The translations under genes and the position numbers were made by a program. This document shows positions 1-5,554 of a stretch of 5,555 nucleotides of DNA, piece by piece. How positions within the stretch are numbered: position 1 is the first letter of the stretch; the number at the start of each line of letters is the position of its first letter. Source of the stretch: an uncultured Prevotella sp. (GTDB lineage: Bacteria > Bacteroidota > Bacteroidia > Bacteroidales > Bacteroidaceae). The notes beneath the pieces are model-generated. The model saw nothing but the letters and a program-made list of their open reading frames with translations. It did no database searches and was not told the origin of the DNA. The stretch spans positions 1-5,555 of the forward strand of contig URDV01000154.1 in NCBI GenBank assembly GCA_900546605.1, in the 5' to 3' direction.

Positions 1-480
1 TCCGATCTTAAGGAAAATACCCATAATCACTTCAAGTGCTTTTGATGTGTTTAAGTAGTCGGCCATGCTAAGTGCTGTGCTTCCGTCTGCTATTTTAAGC
101 ATGGTAAAAGCAAAGGCTGCACCTAACAATTCAAACACCATTGACACAGTGGTGGAGGTGGGCATACCAAATGAGTTGAAGATGTCGAGCAGTACAATGT
201 CTGTTACCATCACTGCTAAATAAATGTACATGACATCTTGAAAACTAAAATACTGCGGTGAGAAAATGCCATGGCGAGCAATGTCCATCATACCATTGCT
301 CAACACGCAGCCGCAGAACACACCAATACCAGCTATAAGCACTAAGGTGCGAAACTTGGCTGCACGTGAGCCTATGGCTGAATTTAAAAAGTTTACCGCA
401 TCATTGCTTACACCTACCCAAAGGTCGAATGCGGCAAGAATGAAAAGGAATATGACCATTCCCAAATACATCCATTCCAT
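1..480 (-). CDS. PiT-family inorganic phosphate transporter, N-terminal part (cut by window edge)
   Basis: Integral inner-membrane permease of the PiT/PHO4 family, which takes up inorganic phosphate using an ion gradient. The gene starts at ATG 480 and stays open for 160 codons to base 1, so the C-terminal part is missing. The family signature is clear: residues 22-30 read VGVSNDAVN, followed by FLNSAIGS, which corresponds to the GANDVAN-type phosphate motif. A second typical segment, GMPTSTT, lies at 105-111. Four hydrophobic stretches are visible, at roughly residues 4-22, 45-65, 84-104 and 111-131. An in-frame TAA seven codons upstream of the ATG limits the start to this codon or Met4. There is no Shine-Dalgarno sequence, as is usual in this phylum. 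It is separated from the PNP gene by a terminator and has its own probable promoter, so it is likely a separate unit. Bacteroidota members of the family often carry a long C-terminal extension, which cannot be seen here. Confidence 0.92.
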   Translation of the reverse strand, partial: MEWMYLGMVIFLFILAAFDLWVGVSNDAVNFLNSAIGSRAAKFRTLVLIAGIGVFCGCVLSNGMMDIARHGIFSPQYFSFQDVMYIYLAVMVTDIVLLDIFNSFGMPTSTTVSMVFELLGAAFAFTMLKIADGSTALSMADYLNTSKALEVIMGIFLKIG

Positions 481-522
481 ACGTTTGCTGATTATAAATT
501 AGAGTTCGTATTTTTTCACGTG

Positions 523-530
523 CAAAAGTA
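523..530 (-). promoter_or_regulatory. Probable -7 box of the phosphate transporter promoter
   Basis: The minus strand reads TACTTTTG, an exact match to the Bacteroidota primary-sigma -7 consensus TAnnTTTG, and is followed by CA as is common at such sites. It lies 42 bases before the ATG at 480, implying a short leader of roughly 35 bases. No good TTTG -33 element is seen at the usual 19-21 base spacing, so the call rests on the -7 box, the position, and the terminator upstream that would require a new promoter. Confidence 0.5.
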
Positions 531-603
531 CAGGGGCGATGTTGGGAGTTTGTGACATTTTGGTTAAGAAAGTGTGAACATGGCTGGTTCTGCCTTATTT
601 TGT

Positions 604-623
604 TAAGTAGGTGTTCATATTCA
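604..623 (-). repeat. Solo copy of the 20-base motif found before the exonuclease III gene
   Basis: The minus strand reads TGAATATGAACACCTACTTA. It differs at only two positions from the minus-strand motif at 5330-5349 and shares 14 consecutive bases with it (TGAACACCTACTTA). It sits between the PNP terminator and the phosphate transporter -7 box, about 75 bases upstream of the latter. Here the part matching a -7 box is degraded (TGAATATG), so if the motif has a function it may be as a protein-binding site, not a core promoter. It could also be a remnant of a dispersed repeat. Function unknown. Confidence 0.45.
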
Positions 624-633
624 TTCATTGCGT

Positions 634-667
634 AAAAAAAAAAGAACGAAAGCTATAGCTCTCGCTC
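634..667 (-). terminator. Intrinsic terminator downstream of the PNP gene
   Basis: On the minus strand this gives a 10-bp stem (GAGCGAGAGC with GCUUUCGUUC, including two G-U pairs), a UAUA loop, and an uninterrupted run of ten U residues. It lies 61 bases past the PNP stop codon. The flanking bases add a second pairing of A residues (668-673) with the U run, plus CGU/ACG. Read on the plus strand the two G-U pairs become A-C mismatches, so the structure is built to work on minus-strand transcripts. It should end the lpxK-PNP transcript and insulate the phosphate transporter gene. Confidence 0.88.
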
Positions 668-728
668 TTTTTTACGAAAAGTGTTTGAATAAGTTTCAAA
701 GCCTGTTTAAATGCAATTCAAATAGGGC

Positions 729-1538
729 TTAAATGCGATGAATCATTTCACGGAAGATGTCGGCCATAAGAGGTTGCACGGCATTGGCAGCTTTTTGCAC
801 TTCTTCATGACTTACTTCCACAATTTTGCCCTCAACACCTAAGTCGGTAATGATGCTTATGCCAAAGGTGCGAATGCCACAATGGTGAGCCACAATTACC
901 TCAGGAACCGTAGACATGCCTACTGCATCGGCACCCCAAATGTGATACATGCGGTATTCAGCAGGTGTTTCAAAGGTGGGACCCTGAGTAGCAAGGTATA
1001 CGCCCTCAACAGTGCGAATGCCTTTTTCCTTAGCTATGGCACGCGCCATGTCAAGAAATTCGTGGTCATAAGCTTCGTGCATGTCAGGAAAACGTGGGCC
1101 TGTAGGGAAGTTGGGACCATGAAGTGGGTGCTCGGGCATAAAGTTGATGTGGTCTGTGATGAGCATGAGGTCGCCAATTTTAAAGTCTGGGTTCATGCCA
1201 CCTGAAGCATTGCTCACAAAGAGATTCTTAATGCCAAGTTCATACATTACACGAATGGGGAAGGTTACTTGTTTCATGTTGTACCCTTCGTAGTAGTGAA
1301 AACGTCCTTGCAGCGCCATCACCTCTTTACCACCTAAACGGCCAAAAATGAGTTTACCGCTGTGTCCCTCAACTGTGCTAACAGGAAAGTTAGGAATGTC
1401 TTTGTACGGAAACTCGTCAATGGTATCAATCTCCTCGGCCAGGTGACCAAGACCTGTGCCAAGTATAATGGCTGTTTCAGGGCGCAATTGGGTATGCTCT
1501 TTAATCCAAGCTGCGGTTTCTTTGATTTGTTCTAACAT
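729..1538 (-). CDS. punA: Purine nucleoside phosphorylase, trimeric (PNP/PunA) type
   Basis: Cytosolic purine salvage enzyme: cleaves purine (deoxy)ribonucleosides with phosphate to free base and (deoxy)ribose 1-phosphate. At 269 residues it is the usual length for the homotrimeric, mammalian-like class and is not the DeoD hexamer class. Phosphate-site elements are ILGTGLG (Thr28, at human Ser33), His59 in EGHSG, Arg79 and His81 in GRFHYYEG, and Ser209. The nucleoside site includes Tyr83, Glu190 in GPTFETPAE, Met208 and His244. Asp232 in the ITDLG segment replaces human Asn243, a position known to govern 6-oxo versus 6-amino purine preference; base specificity should therefore not be assumed from the family name. 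The start at 1538 fits the family N-terminus, and no other ATG occurs until codon 88. The first 38 bases overlap lpxK in another frame, implying co-transcription and probably coupled translation. A strong terminator follows. Confidence 0.96.
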   Translation of the reverse strand: MLEQIKETAAWIKEHTQLRPETAIILGTGLGHLAEEIDTIDEFPYKDIPNFPVSTVEGHSGKLIFGRLGGKEVMALQGRFHYYEGYNMKQVTFPIRVMYELGIKNLFVSNASGGMNPDFKIGDLMLITDHINFMPEHPLHGPNFPTGPRFPDMHEAYDHEFLDMARAIAKEKGIRTVEGVYLATQGPTFETPAEYRMYHIWGADAVGMSTVPEVIVAHHCGIRTFGISIITDLGVEGKIVEVSHEEVQKAANAVQPLMADIFREMIHRI

Positions 1539-2577
1539 ACTGTATGATGGTTTGATTAAATGATAAGTCGTTGGGTTGTGTGTGAACTGACTCTATTTGT
1601 ACGCTGATGGGCTGTACTAATAAATTGTCAGCTAAAGCAATGTTGAGCTGTGGCATGACGGGTAGCAAGCGTGTCATATCCTTTTGCGTAGTCAGTGCTA
1701 TAGTGCATGCATGTTGTTGCCACATGTCATTGATGCGTTGCACATCTTTACTATTAAAGGTGTGATGGTCGGCAAAGGCAGCTACTACAACGTTAGCTCC
1801 TTGCTGCTGTAGGTGCTTGACCAAAGGTGCGGGGTTAGCTATGCCTACAATGAGCAGTATGTTTTGCCCTTGAAGCAATGGCTGAGGCAAAGGTCGCATG
1901 TCGGGAGTTAGCAATGTGTTGTAAACAATATGGCTGTAAAAGAGTTGTTGCCCCTTATCTGTTTGCAATTGCGGTCGCTCATGAGGCAAGCACTTTGTAA
2001 CAACAATGGCTTGTGCACGTTTAGCAGCACTGGCGGGTTCGCGTAATCGCCCCCAAGGTAACAGGTGATCGTATGTGTAGAGTCGGTGAGCATCAGTGAG
2101 TAGCACATTATAGCCTGCTTGCACGTAGCGGTGTTGATAGGCATCGTCAAGCACAATAACGTCAATGAGGGGCTGCAGTTTTAGCAAATGCTCAATGCCT
2201 ACACATCGATTTTCGCACACGGCTATGGTGGCAAAAGGGCAGTTATGCATCATCTGAAAAGGCTCATCGCCAATGTCGGCAGCAGTGTGACGTGTGGCAT
2301 CAGCTAAAATGTAGCCCTTTGTGCGGCGGCCATAGCCGCGTGACAACATGGCTACCTGCCAACCTTCGTTGTGGAGCAAATGTAGCAAATACTCAACATG
2401 TGGTGTTTTGCCAGTCCCTCCCACTGAAAGGTTACCTACACATATAATAGGGAGAGGGTAGCGATGTGAATGAAGCCAACCATGGTTAAACATCCAACCT
2501 CGCAGCCATGCCACACTGCCCCATATGAGTGACAAAGGCATGGTAATGAGTGCTAAAAGTGATGAGCAAAGCTGCAT
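1501..2577 (-). CDS. lpxK: Tetraacyldisaccharide 4'-kinase (lipid A 4'-kinase) LpxK
   Basis: Phosphorylates the 4' position of the tetraacyldisaccharide 1-phosphate precursor with ATP, giving lipid IVA, at the cytoplasmic face of the inner membrane; the sixth step of lipid A synthesis. The Walker A loop GGTGKT is at residues 53-58. It is followed by SRGYGRR (79-85), GDEP (103-106, holding the Asp that aligns with the proposed catalytic base), DDAYQHR (144-150, the Walker B-like DDGFQHR motif), the FADHH segment (268-272) and TQKD (297-300, usually TEKD). A hydrophobic N-terminal stretch (residues 7-30) fits peripheral membrane anchoring. At 358 residues it is full length. ATG 2577 gives this length, but Met13 (ATG at 2541) resembles other family starts and cannot be excluded. 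The C-terminus NQRNRSLD is read from the overlap with the PNP gene. No clean TAnnTTTG promoter is seen in the leader. Confidence 0.96.
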   Translation of the reverse strand: MQLCSSLLALITMPLSLIWGSVAWLRGWMFNHGWLHSHRYPLPIICVGNLSVGGTGKTPHVEYLLHLLHNEGWQVAMLSRGYGRRTKGYILADATRHTAADIGDEPFQMMHNCPFATIAVCENRCVGIEHLLKLQPLIDVIVLDDAYQHRYVQAGYNVLLTDAHRLYTYDHLLPWGRLREPASAAKRAQAIVVTKCLPHERPQLQTDKGQQLFYSHIVYNTLLTPDMRPLPQPLLQGQNILLIVGIANPAPLVKHLQQQGANVVVAAFADHHTFNSKDVQRINDMWQQHACTIALTTQKDMTRLLPVMPQLNIALADNLLVQPISVQIESVHTQPNDLSFNQTIIQYVRTNQRNRSLD

Positions 2578-2595
2578 ATGTATTGAATGTAATGA

Positions 2596-2621
2596 GTAAA
2601 ATAATATCTACTTGTAAAATA
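2596..2621 (-). repeat. Short direct repeat in the lpxK leader
   Basis: TATTTTAC occurs twice on the minus strand (2621-2614 and 2603-2596), 18 bases apart start to start, within the AT-rich 133-base gap between sppA and lpxK. The second copy ends 19 bases before the lpxK ATG. The copies only loosely resemble a -7 box. It may be chance in AT-rich DNA; noted because it is the only patterned sequence in the region where an lpxK promoter would be expected. Confidence 0.25.
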
Positions 2622-2655
2622 AAAATGAGCACCTATTTATAACTTAGCCAATAGT

Positions 2656-2688
2656 GAGGTTGAAAAGTTTGATTCTCTTTTCAACCTC
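2656..2688 (-). terminator. Perfect 12-bp hairpin after sppA, probable terminator
   Basis: GAGGTTGAAAAG at 2656-2667 is the exact complement of CTTTTCAACCTC at 2677-2688, with a 9-base loop. The hairpin begins 22 bases past the sppA stop codon, the place where a terminator is expected. Neither strand has a U run after the stem, so it is not a textbook intrinsic terminator. It could instead stabilise the 3' end of the sppA message or attenuate read-through into lpxK. The structure itself is certain; the role is inferred from position. Confidence 0.55.
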
Positions 2689-2710
2689 TCTATGGTAAGC
2701 TGGAGCTCAA

Positions 2711-4486
2711 CTACTTAAGATTGGGCACAAAGAACATGCGAGCTTGCAAGCAGTCTTGTGGTTTCATACCATTAAGTGTGCTAACAAAGCGTAGAGGAGC
2801 GTAGTATTCGCCCAAGGCAGCTTGCAACTTCTCCTCCATGTAGTCACGTTTAATGGTAGAGTTCATCAGTTGGTCCATCCAACTATCCTTGTTAGGCGTG
2901 TCAACAACAGTGTAACTCTTGAGCTTAGCACGTTGTGCAGCAACAGCAATGGCGTCGTCAAGTGTACCCAGTTTGTCTACCAATTTTATTTTGAGCGCTT
3001 GGTTGCCCGTCCACACACGGCCTTGCCCTATGTGGTCAACTTGTTCAGGGGTCATGTGTCGGCCAGCAGCTACACGACTAATAAATAGTCGATAGCCACG
3101 ATTAACGTATTGCTGCATGGCCATAGCTTCATCGGCATTAAATCCACGTCCCATTGTACCAAAGTCTGATGATTTGTTGGTTTTTACCACATCAAAGTGT
3201 AGACCTAACTTTTCAGTCATCAGTCCGCTAACATCTGGAATCATACCAAATATGCCAATGCTACCCGTCAGAGTGGTGGGTTCGGCAACAATGTAATCGG
3301 CTCCACACGACATGTAATAGCCACCTGAGGCAGCCATGCCACTCATTGAAACAATCACGGGTTTCTTCTTTTTGAGCAATTGAATAGCTCTCCACATTTG
3401 TTCTGAAGCATAAGCGCTGCCACCCCCCGAGTTGATGCGGAGCACTACCGCCTTAATGTCATCGTTATTGGCTAAGCGGTCAAGGTCTTCAACCACCTTT
3501 GACCCCACAATATATGATTCGTTGCTTGTGATAGAACTGCTGGTAACTTGGTCAACAATGTCGCCCTGTGCATAGTACACTGCAATGCTGCCATCTCCAC
3601 TCTGTGGTTTGTGAAGTTTAGCTAATTCAACAGGTGAAACAAAGTTAACCTTATCTTGTTGACTGAGATTACGCAACAGAGTGCGCACACCATCAGCATA
3701 GCTTAATGTGTCAACAAGCTGTGCCTTGACATAATTTTGTGGCTCAGTAAATGTCATGTAACGGTCGGCATAGGCATTGAGTGAATCAGCGGGCAAGTGA
3801 CGTGAAGCTGCAACATCTCTGCACACGTTTTTCCATATGTCACCAATGAAGGCCGTAACCTGTTCACGGTTGGCATTGCTCATGCTTGTGAGTATGAAGG
3901 GTTCAACTGCACTCTTGTATGTGCCCACTTTGAACACTTGCATCTTAACACCCACCTTTTTAAGCAAGTCAGTGAAAAATATAGGTTGTGAGGCAATGCC
4001 ATGCCATGCTAACATACCACTGGGGTTAAGTATCACCTTGTCGGCTGCAGAGGCTACGTAGTAGGCACCTTGTTCATAATTATCGCCATACGCCACAATG
4101 AACTTTTTGCTTTGTTTAAAGTCAATCAGAGCTTTGCGTAATTCCTGCACCGAAGCATAGTCAGCTATCAGAGTACCTCCTTCAAGATAAATGCCGCTGA
4201 TGGCATTGTTCGTCTTGGCCACTTTAATAGCCTTTATAATGTCGTCTAATCCTTGTGATTGCGCTATGTCGTTGCCTAAGAGCTCTGAAAAAGGATTGTC
4301 CTTAGCACGTTCGTTAATAGAGCCATTGAGCGAGATGCGTAGTATGGTACCATCCTTAACTGAGGGGGTGCCACTACCAGCAATAGCAATTATAACCAAC
4401 ATGAGCAAACTTATAACGCTCAACAAAAAACCTGTGCAAAAAATGCCCACTATGGTGGCAAGCACATACTTAAAGAATTGTTTCAT
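2711..4486 (-). CDS. sppA: Signal peptide peptidase SppA, 67K type (S49 family)
   Basis: Membrane-anchored serine protease (protease IV) that degrades signal peptides after their release from preproteins. It is the long two-domain form, 591 residues, normal for the 67K class. Residues 5-38 form an N-terminal hydrophobic anchor. The first S49 domain (about 95-270) carries the general-base Lys191 in GTYKSAVEPF, and the second (about 300-510) carries the nucleophile Ser387 in MAASGGYY; together these form the Ser-Lys dyad known from E. coli SppA (Lys209/Ser409). The second domain also has the expected glycine-rich INSGGGSA (351-358) and TGSIGIFG (407-414). ATG 4486 starts directly before the hydrophobic anchor, and the preceding bases are A-rich without a Shine-Dalgarno sequence. 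It follows the exonuclease gene by 70 bases, with only a weak -7 candidate (TAGTATTG, 4543-4536, one mismatch), so it may share that gene's transcript. A perfect hairpin follows the stop. Confidence 0.96.
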   Translation of the reverse strand: MKQFFKYVLATIVGIFCTGFLLSVISLLMLVIIAIAGSGTPSVKDGTILRISLNGSINERAKDNPFSELLGNDIAQSQGLDDIIKAIKVAKTNNAISGIYLEGGTLIADYASVQELRKALIDFKQSKKFIVAYGDNYEQGAYYVASAADKVILNPSGMLAWHGIASQPIFFTDLLKKVGVKMQVFKVGTYKSAVEPFILTSMSNANREQVTAFIGDIWKNVCRDVAASRHLPADSLNAYADRYMTFTEPQNYVKAQLVDTLSYADGVRTLLRNLSQQDKVNFVSPVELAKLHKPQSGDGSIAVYYAQGDIVDQVTSSSITSNESYIVGSKVVEDLDRLANNDDIKAVVLRINSGGGSAYASEQMWRAIQLLKKKKPVIVSMSGMAASGGYYMSCGADYIVAEPTTLTGSIGIFGMIPDVSGLMTEKLGLHFDVVKTNKSSDFGTMGRGFNADEAMAMQQYVNRGYRLFISRVAAGRHMTPEQVDHIGQGRVWTGNQALKIKLVDKLGTLDDAIAVAAQRAKLKSYTVVDTPNKDSWMDQLMNSTIKRDYMEEKLQAALGEYYAPLRFVSTLNGMKPQDCLQARMFFVPNLK

Positions 4487-4510
4487 GTGTATATGTGTTT
4501 ATGTTGTTTA

Positions 4511-4538
4511 TTGTGTAAGACGCATATTTCTTGCACAA
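4511..4538. other. Imperfect hairpin between the exonuclease and sppA genes
   Basis: TTGTGTAAGA (4511-4520) and TCTTGCACAA (4529-4538) pair around an 8-base loop. In a plus-strand RNA all ten pairs form, one of them U-G; in the minus-strand transcript of the two genes the same position is a C-A mismatch, leaving 5 and 4 bp. No U run follows on either side. It could be a weak processing or pausing site, or chance. It is the only structure seen in the 70-base gap. Confidence 0.25.
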
Positions 4539-4556
4539 TACTACAGGTTATGCTGT

Positions 4557-5312
4557 TTAAAAGTTAATGTCCACTTCAACAGGACAGTGGTCAGACCCAA
4601 AAATTTCGGTGTGAATATTTGCATCTGTCAACTGCGACTGTAAGCGGTTGGATGTGAGAAAATAGTCAATGCGCCATCCTGCATTCTTTTCGCGCGCACG
4701 GAATCGATAGGACCACCATGAATAAATGCCTTCAGTTGTGGGGTTGAAAAAGCGAAAAGTGTCAGTAAAGCCAGCAGCTAATAATTCGCTGAACTTATTT
4801 CGCTCTTCATCGGTGAACCCCGCATTTTTCCTATTTGTTTTGGGATTCTTTAAGTCAATTTCTTGATGTGCCACATTCATATCACCGCAAACAATCACGG
4901 GCTTTTGCTTGTCAAGTTCTTGCAGATAGCAACGAAAAGCATCATCCCATGTCATGCGATAGTCAAGTCGTCGCAGTCCATCTTGTGAGTTGGGCGTATA
5001 CACCGTAACAAGAAAGAACTGAGGCATTTCGAGTGTAATGACGCGCCCCTCGTGGTCGTGCTCCTCAATGCCCAGTCCGTAAGTAACGTTGAGAGGTTGG
5101 TGCTTGGTAAAGATGGCCGTGCCTGAATAGCCTTTCTTCTCGGCAGAGTTCCAAAACGATTGATAACCATCAAAGGCTATATCTAATTGGTGCGGCTGCA
5201 TTTTAGTCTCTTGCAAGCAAAAGAAATCGGCATTGAGTGTGGCAAAGGCTTCGCGAAACCCTTTGCCATCGCAGGCACGCAACCCATTTACATTCCATGA
5301 GATGAATTTCAT
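4557..5312 (-). CDS. xth: Exodeoxyribonuclease III / AP endonuclease, ExoA-APE1 type
   Basis: Base-excision repair enzyme that cuts DNA 5' to abasic sites and removes 3' blocking groups using Mg2+; a cytosolic member of the endonuclease/exonuclease/phosphatase fold. At 251 residues it matches the compact bacterial ExoA subgroup, which is closer to human APE1 than to E. coli XthA. Catalytic elements appear in order: Asn7 in SWNVNGLRA, Glu35 in CLQETK, Tyr105 in VTVYTPNS, Asp144 and Asn146 in CGDMNVAH, NAGWRIDYFL (Asp216), and Asp241-His242 in the GSDHCPVEV segment near the C-terminus. Nothing is missing. ATG 5312 is the natural start because the first beta strand (KFISWNVNG) follows at once. 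It is probably the first gene of its transcript in this window: a good -7 box lies 30 bases upstream, inside a large inverted repeat, and no coding sequence is seen between here and the window edge. Confidence 0.95.
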   Translation of the reverse strand: MKFISWNVNGLRACDGKGFREAFATLNADFFCLQETKMQPHQLDIAFDGYQSFWNSAEKKGYSGTAIFTKHQPLNVTYGLGIEEHDHEGRVITLEMPQFFLVTVYTPNSQDGLRRLDYRMTWDDAFRCYLQELDKQKPVIVCGDMNVAHQEIDLKNPKTNRKNAGFTDEERNKFSELLAAGFTDTFRFFNPTTEGIYSWWSYRFRAREKNAGWRIDYFLTSNRLQSQLTDANIHTEIFGSDHCPVEVDINF

Positions 5313-5341
5313 ATGTAAAGTTTTATGTATAAGTAGGTGTT

Positions 5342-5349
5342 CAAATTTA
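5342..5349 (-). promoter_or_regulatory. Probable -7 box of the exonuclease III promoter
   Basis: The minus strand reads TAAATTTG, an exact fit to TAnnTTTG, 29 bases before the ATG at 5312, which would give a leader of about 20-25 bases. No clear TTTG -33 element is seen at the standard spacing. The box is part of the inverted repeat arm at 5330-5353, and the bases around the predicted start site (ACCTACTTA) are the most repeated part of that motif. Confidence 0.5.
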
Positions 5350-5366
5350 TTTTATACTGTCAGTAG

Positions 5367-5411
5367 AAATTATTTTTACATAGAACGCACTTTCAATGTA
5401 AAAATAAATTT
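5367..5411. other. AT-rich hairpin nested in the 95-bp inverted repeat
   Basis: TTATTTTTACAT (5370-5381) pairs perfectly with ATGTAAAAATAA (5396-5407). Three more outer pairs follow across one bulged A, and GAA/TTC pairs inside the 14-base loop. The right strand of this stem is largely the right arm of the larger repeat, so the two pairings exclude each other. No U run follows on either side, and the role is unknown. Confidence 0.5.
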
Positions 5412-5412
5412 G
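5405..5412 (+). promoter_or_regulatory. Candidate plus-strand -7 box, mirror of the exonuclease promoter
   Basis: The plus strand reads TAAATTTG, identical to the box facing the exonuclease gene, and the next 12 bases differ from that copy at only two positions. If active it would direct transcription from about 5420 toward the window edge. No open reading frame with a start is seen on the plus strand after it, so its target would lie beyond 5555, or the box may exist only as a consequence of the repeat. Confidence 0.3.
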
Positions 5413-5444
5413 ATTACCTACTTACGTGTTGGCAGAATGAGCAA

Positions 5445-5554
5445 ACAAGTTGACAAGTGAATGGTTAATAGGTATGTTAGCCAAGTTCTTTTAGTTTTTA
5501 CCATTCTTACTTTAACATAATAAGTAAAGCCTACTTACTTGTTAACTTGTCAAC
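5445..5554. repeat. Degenerate 8-base-period ACAAGTTg/a repeats in inverted orientation
   Basis: ACAAGTTGACAAGT at 5445-5458 (plus strand) and ACAAGTTAACAAGT at 5550-5537 (minus strand) match at 13 of 14 positions. Each is about two units of an 8-base repeat (CAAGTTRA, or TYAACTTG on the other strand). The right block continues as CTTGTCAACC to the window edge, so the array may extend further. Between the blocks is a 7-bp match (GAATGGT 5459-5465 with ACCATTC 5500-5506). From memory, similar TTAACTTGTCAACTTG runs occur in intergenic DNA of Bacteroidales; their role is not clear to me. Confidence 0.5.

Larger units (their letters stand above)
5330..5424. repeat. 95-bp inverted repeat with 24-bp arms and outward-facing -7 boxes
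   Basis: The arms 5330-5353 and 5401-5424 are complementary at 22 of 24 positions; only 5339 and 5340 differ. Each arm, read outward, begins AAAATAAATTTGA, then two variable bases, then ACCTACTTA, so each carries an identical TAAATTTG -7 box pointing away from the centre. The 47-base spacer contains a second, shorter inverted match (5367-5381) to the right arm. Possible identities are a duplicated promoter/operator region, a small non-autonomous element with terminal inverted repeats (TA lies at both outer ends), or a structured RNA site. No transposase is present in the window. Confidence 0.7.

Noticed and set aside
401..628. Minus-strand 75-codon open frame overlapping the phosphate transporter start
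   Set aside because: It runs from the intergenic region into the transporter gene in another frame, has no recognisable motif and contains the transporter's own promoter; best explained as a chance frame.
677..728. Short hairpins between the PNP stop and the terminator (for example TTTGAA 684-689 with TTCAAA 695-700)
   Set aside because: Only 6 bp in AT-rich DNA, next to a much stronger terminator; within chance expectation.
882..1205. Plus-strand 107-codon open frame opposite the PNP gene
   Set aside because: It is fully antisense to conserved PNP active-site sequence and shows no protein family features.
1908..2165. Minus-strand 85-codon frame inside lpxK
   Set aside because: It is fully nested in another frame of lpxK, with composition typical of a shadow and no motif.
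4191..4643. Plus-strand 150-codon open frame opposite sppA and the exonuclease gene
   Set aside because: It lies antisense to two well-supported genes and the gap between them; its hydrophobic look comes from the complement of the SppA anchor and has no family resemblance.
5330..5424. A definite MITE call for the inverted repeat
   Set aside because: TA at both ends fits a TA-target element, but TA is part of the palindromic arm itself, no longer target duplication is visible, and no second intact copy lies in the window. Kept only as a hypothesis.
5233..5460. Plus-strand 75-codon frame across the exonuclease start and the inverted repeat
   Set aside because: The first third is antisense to the exonuclease N-terminus and the rest translates the inverted repeat; no plausible protein.
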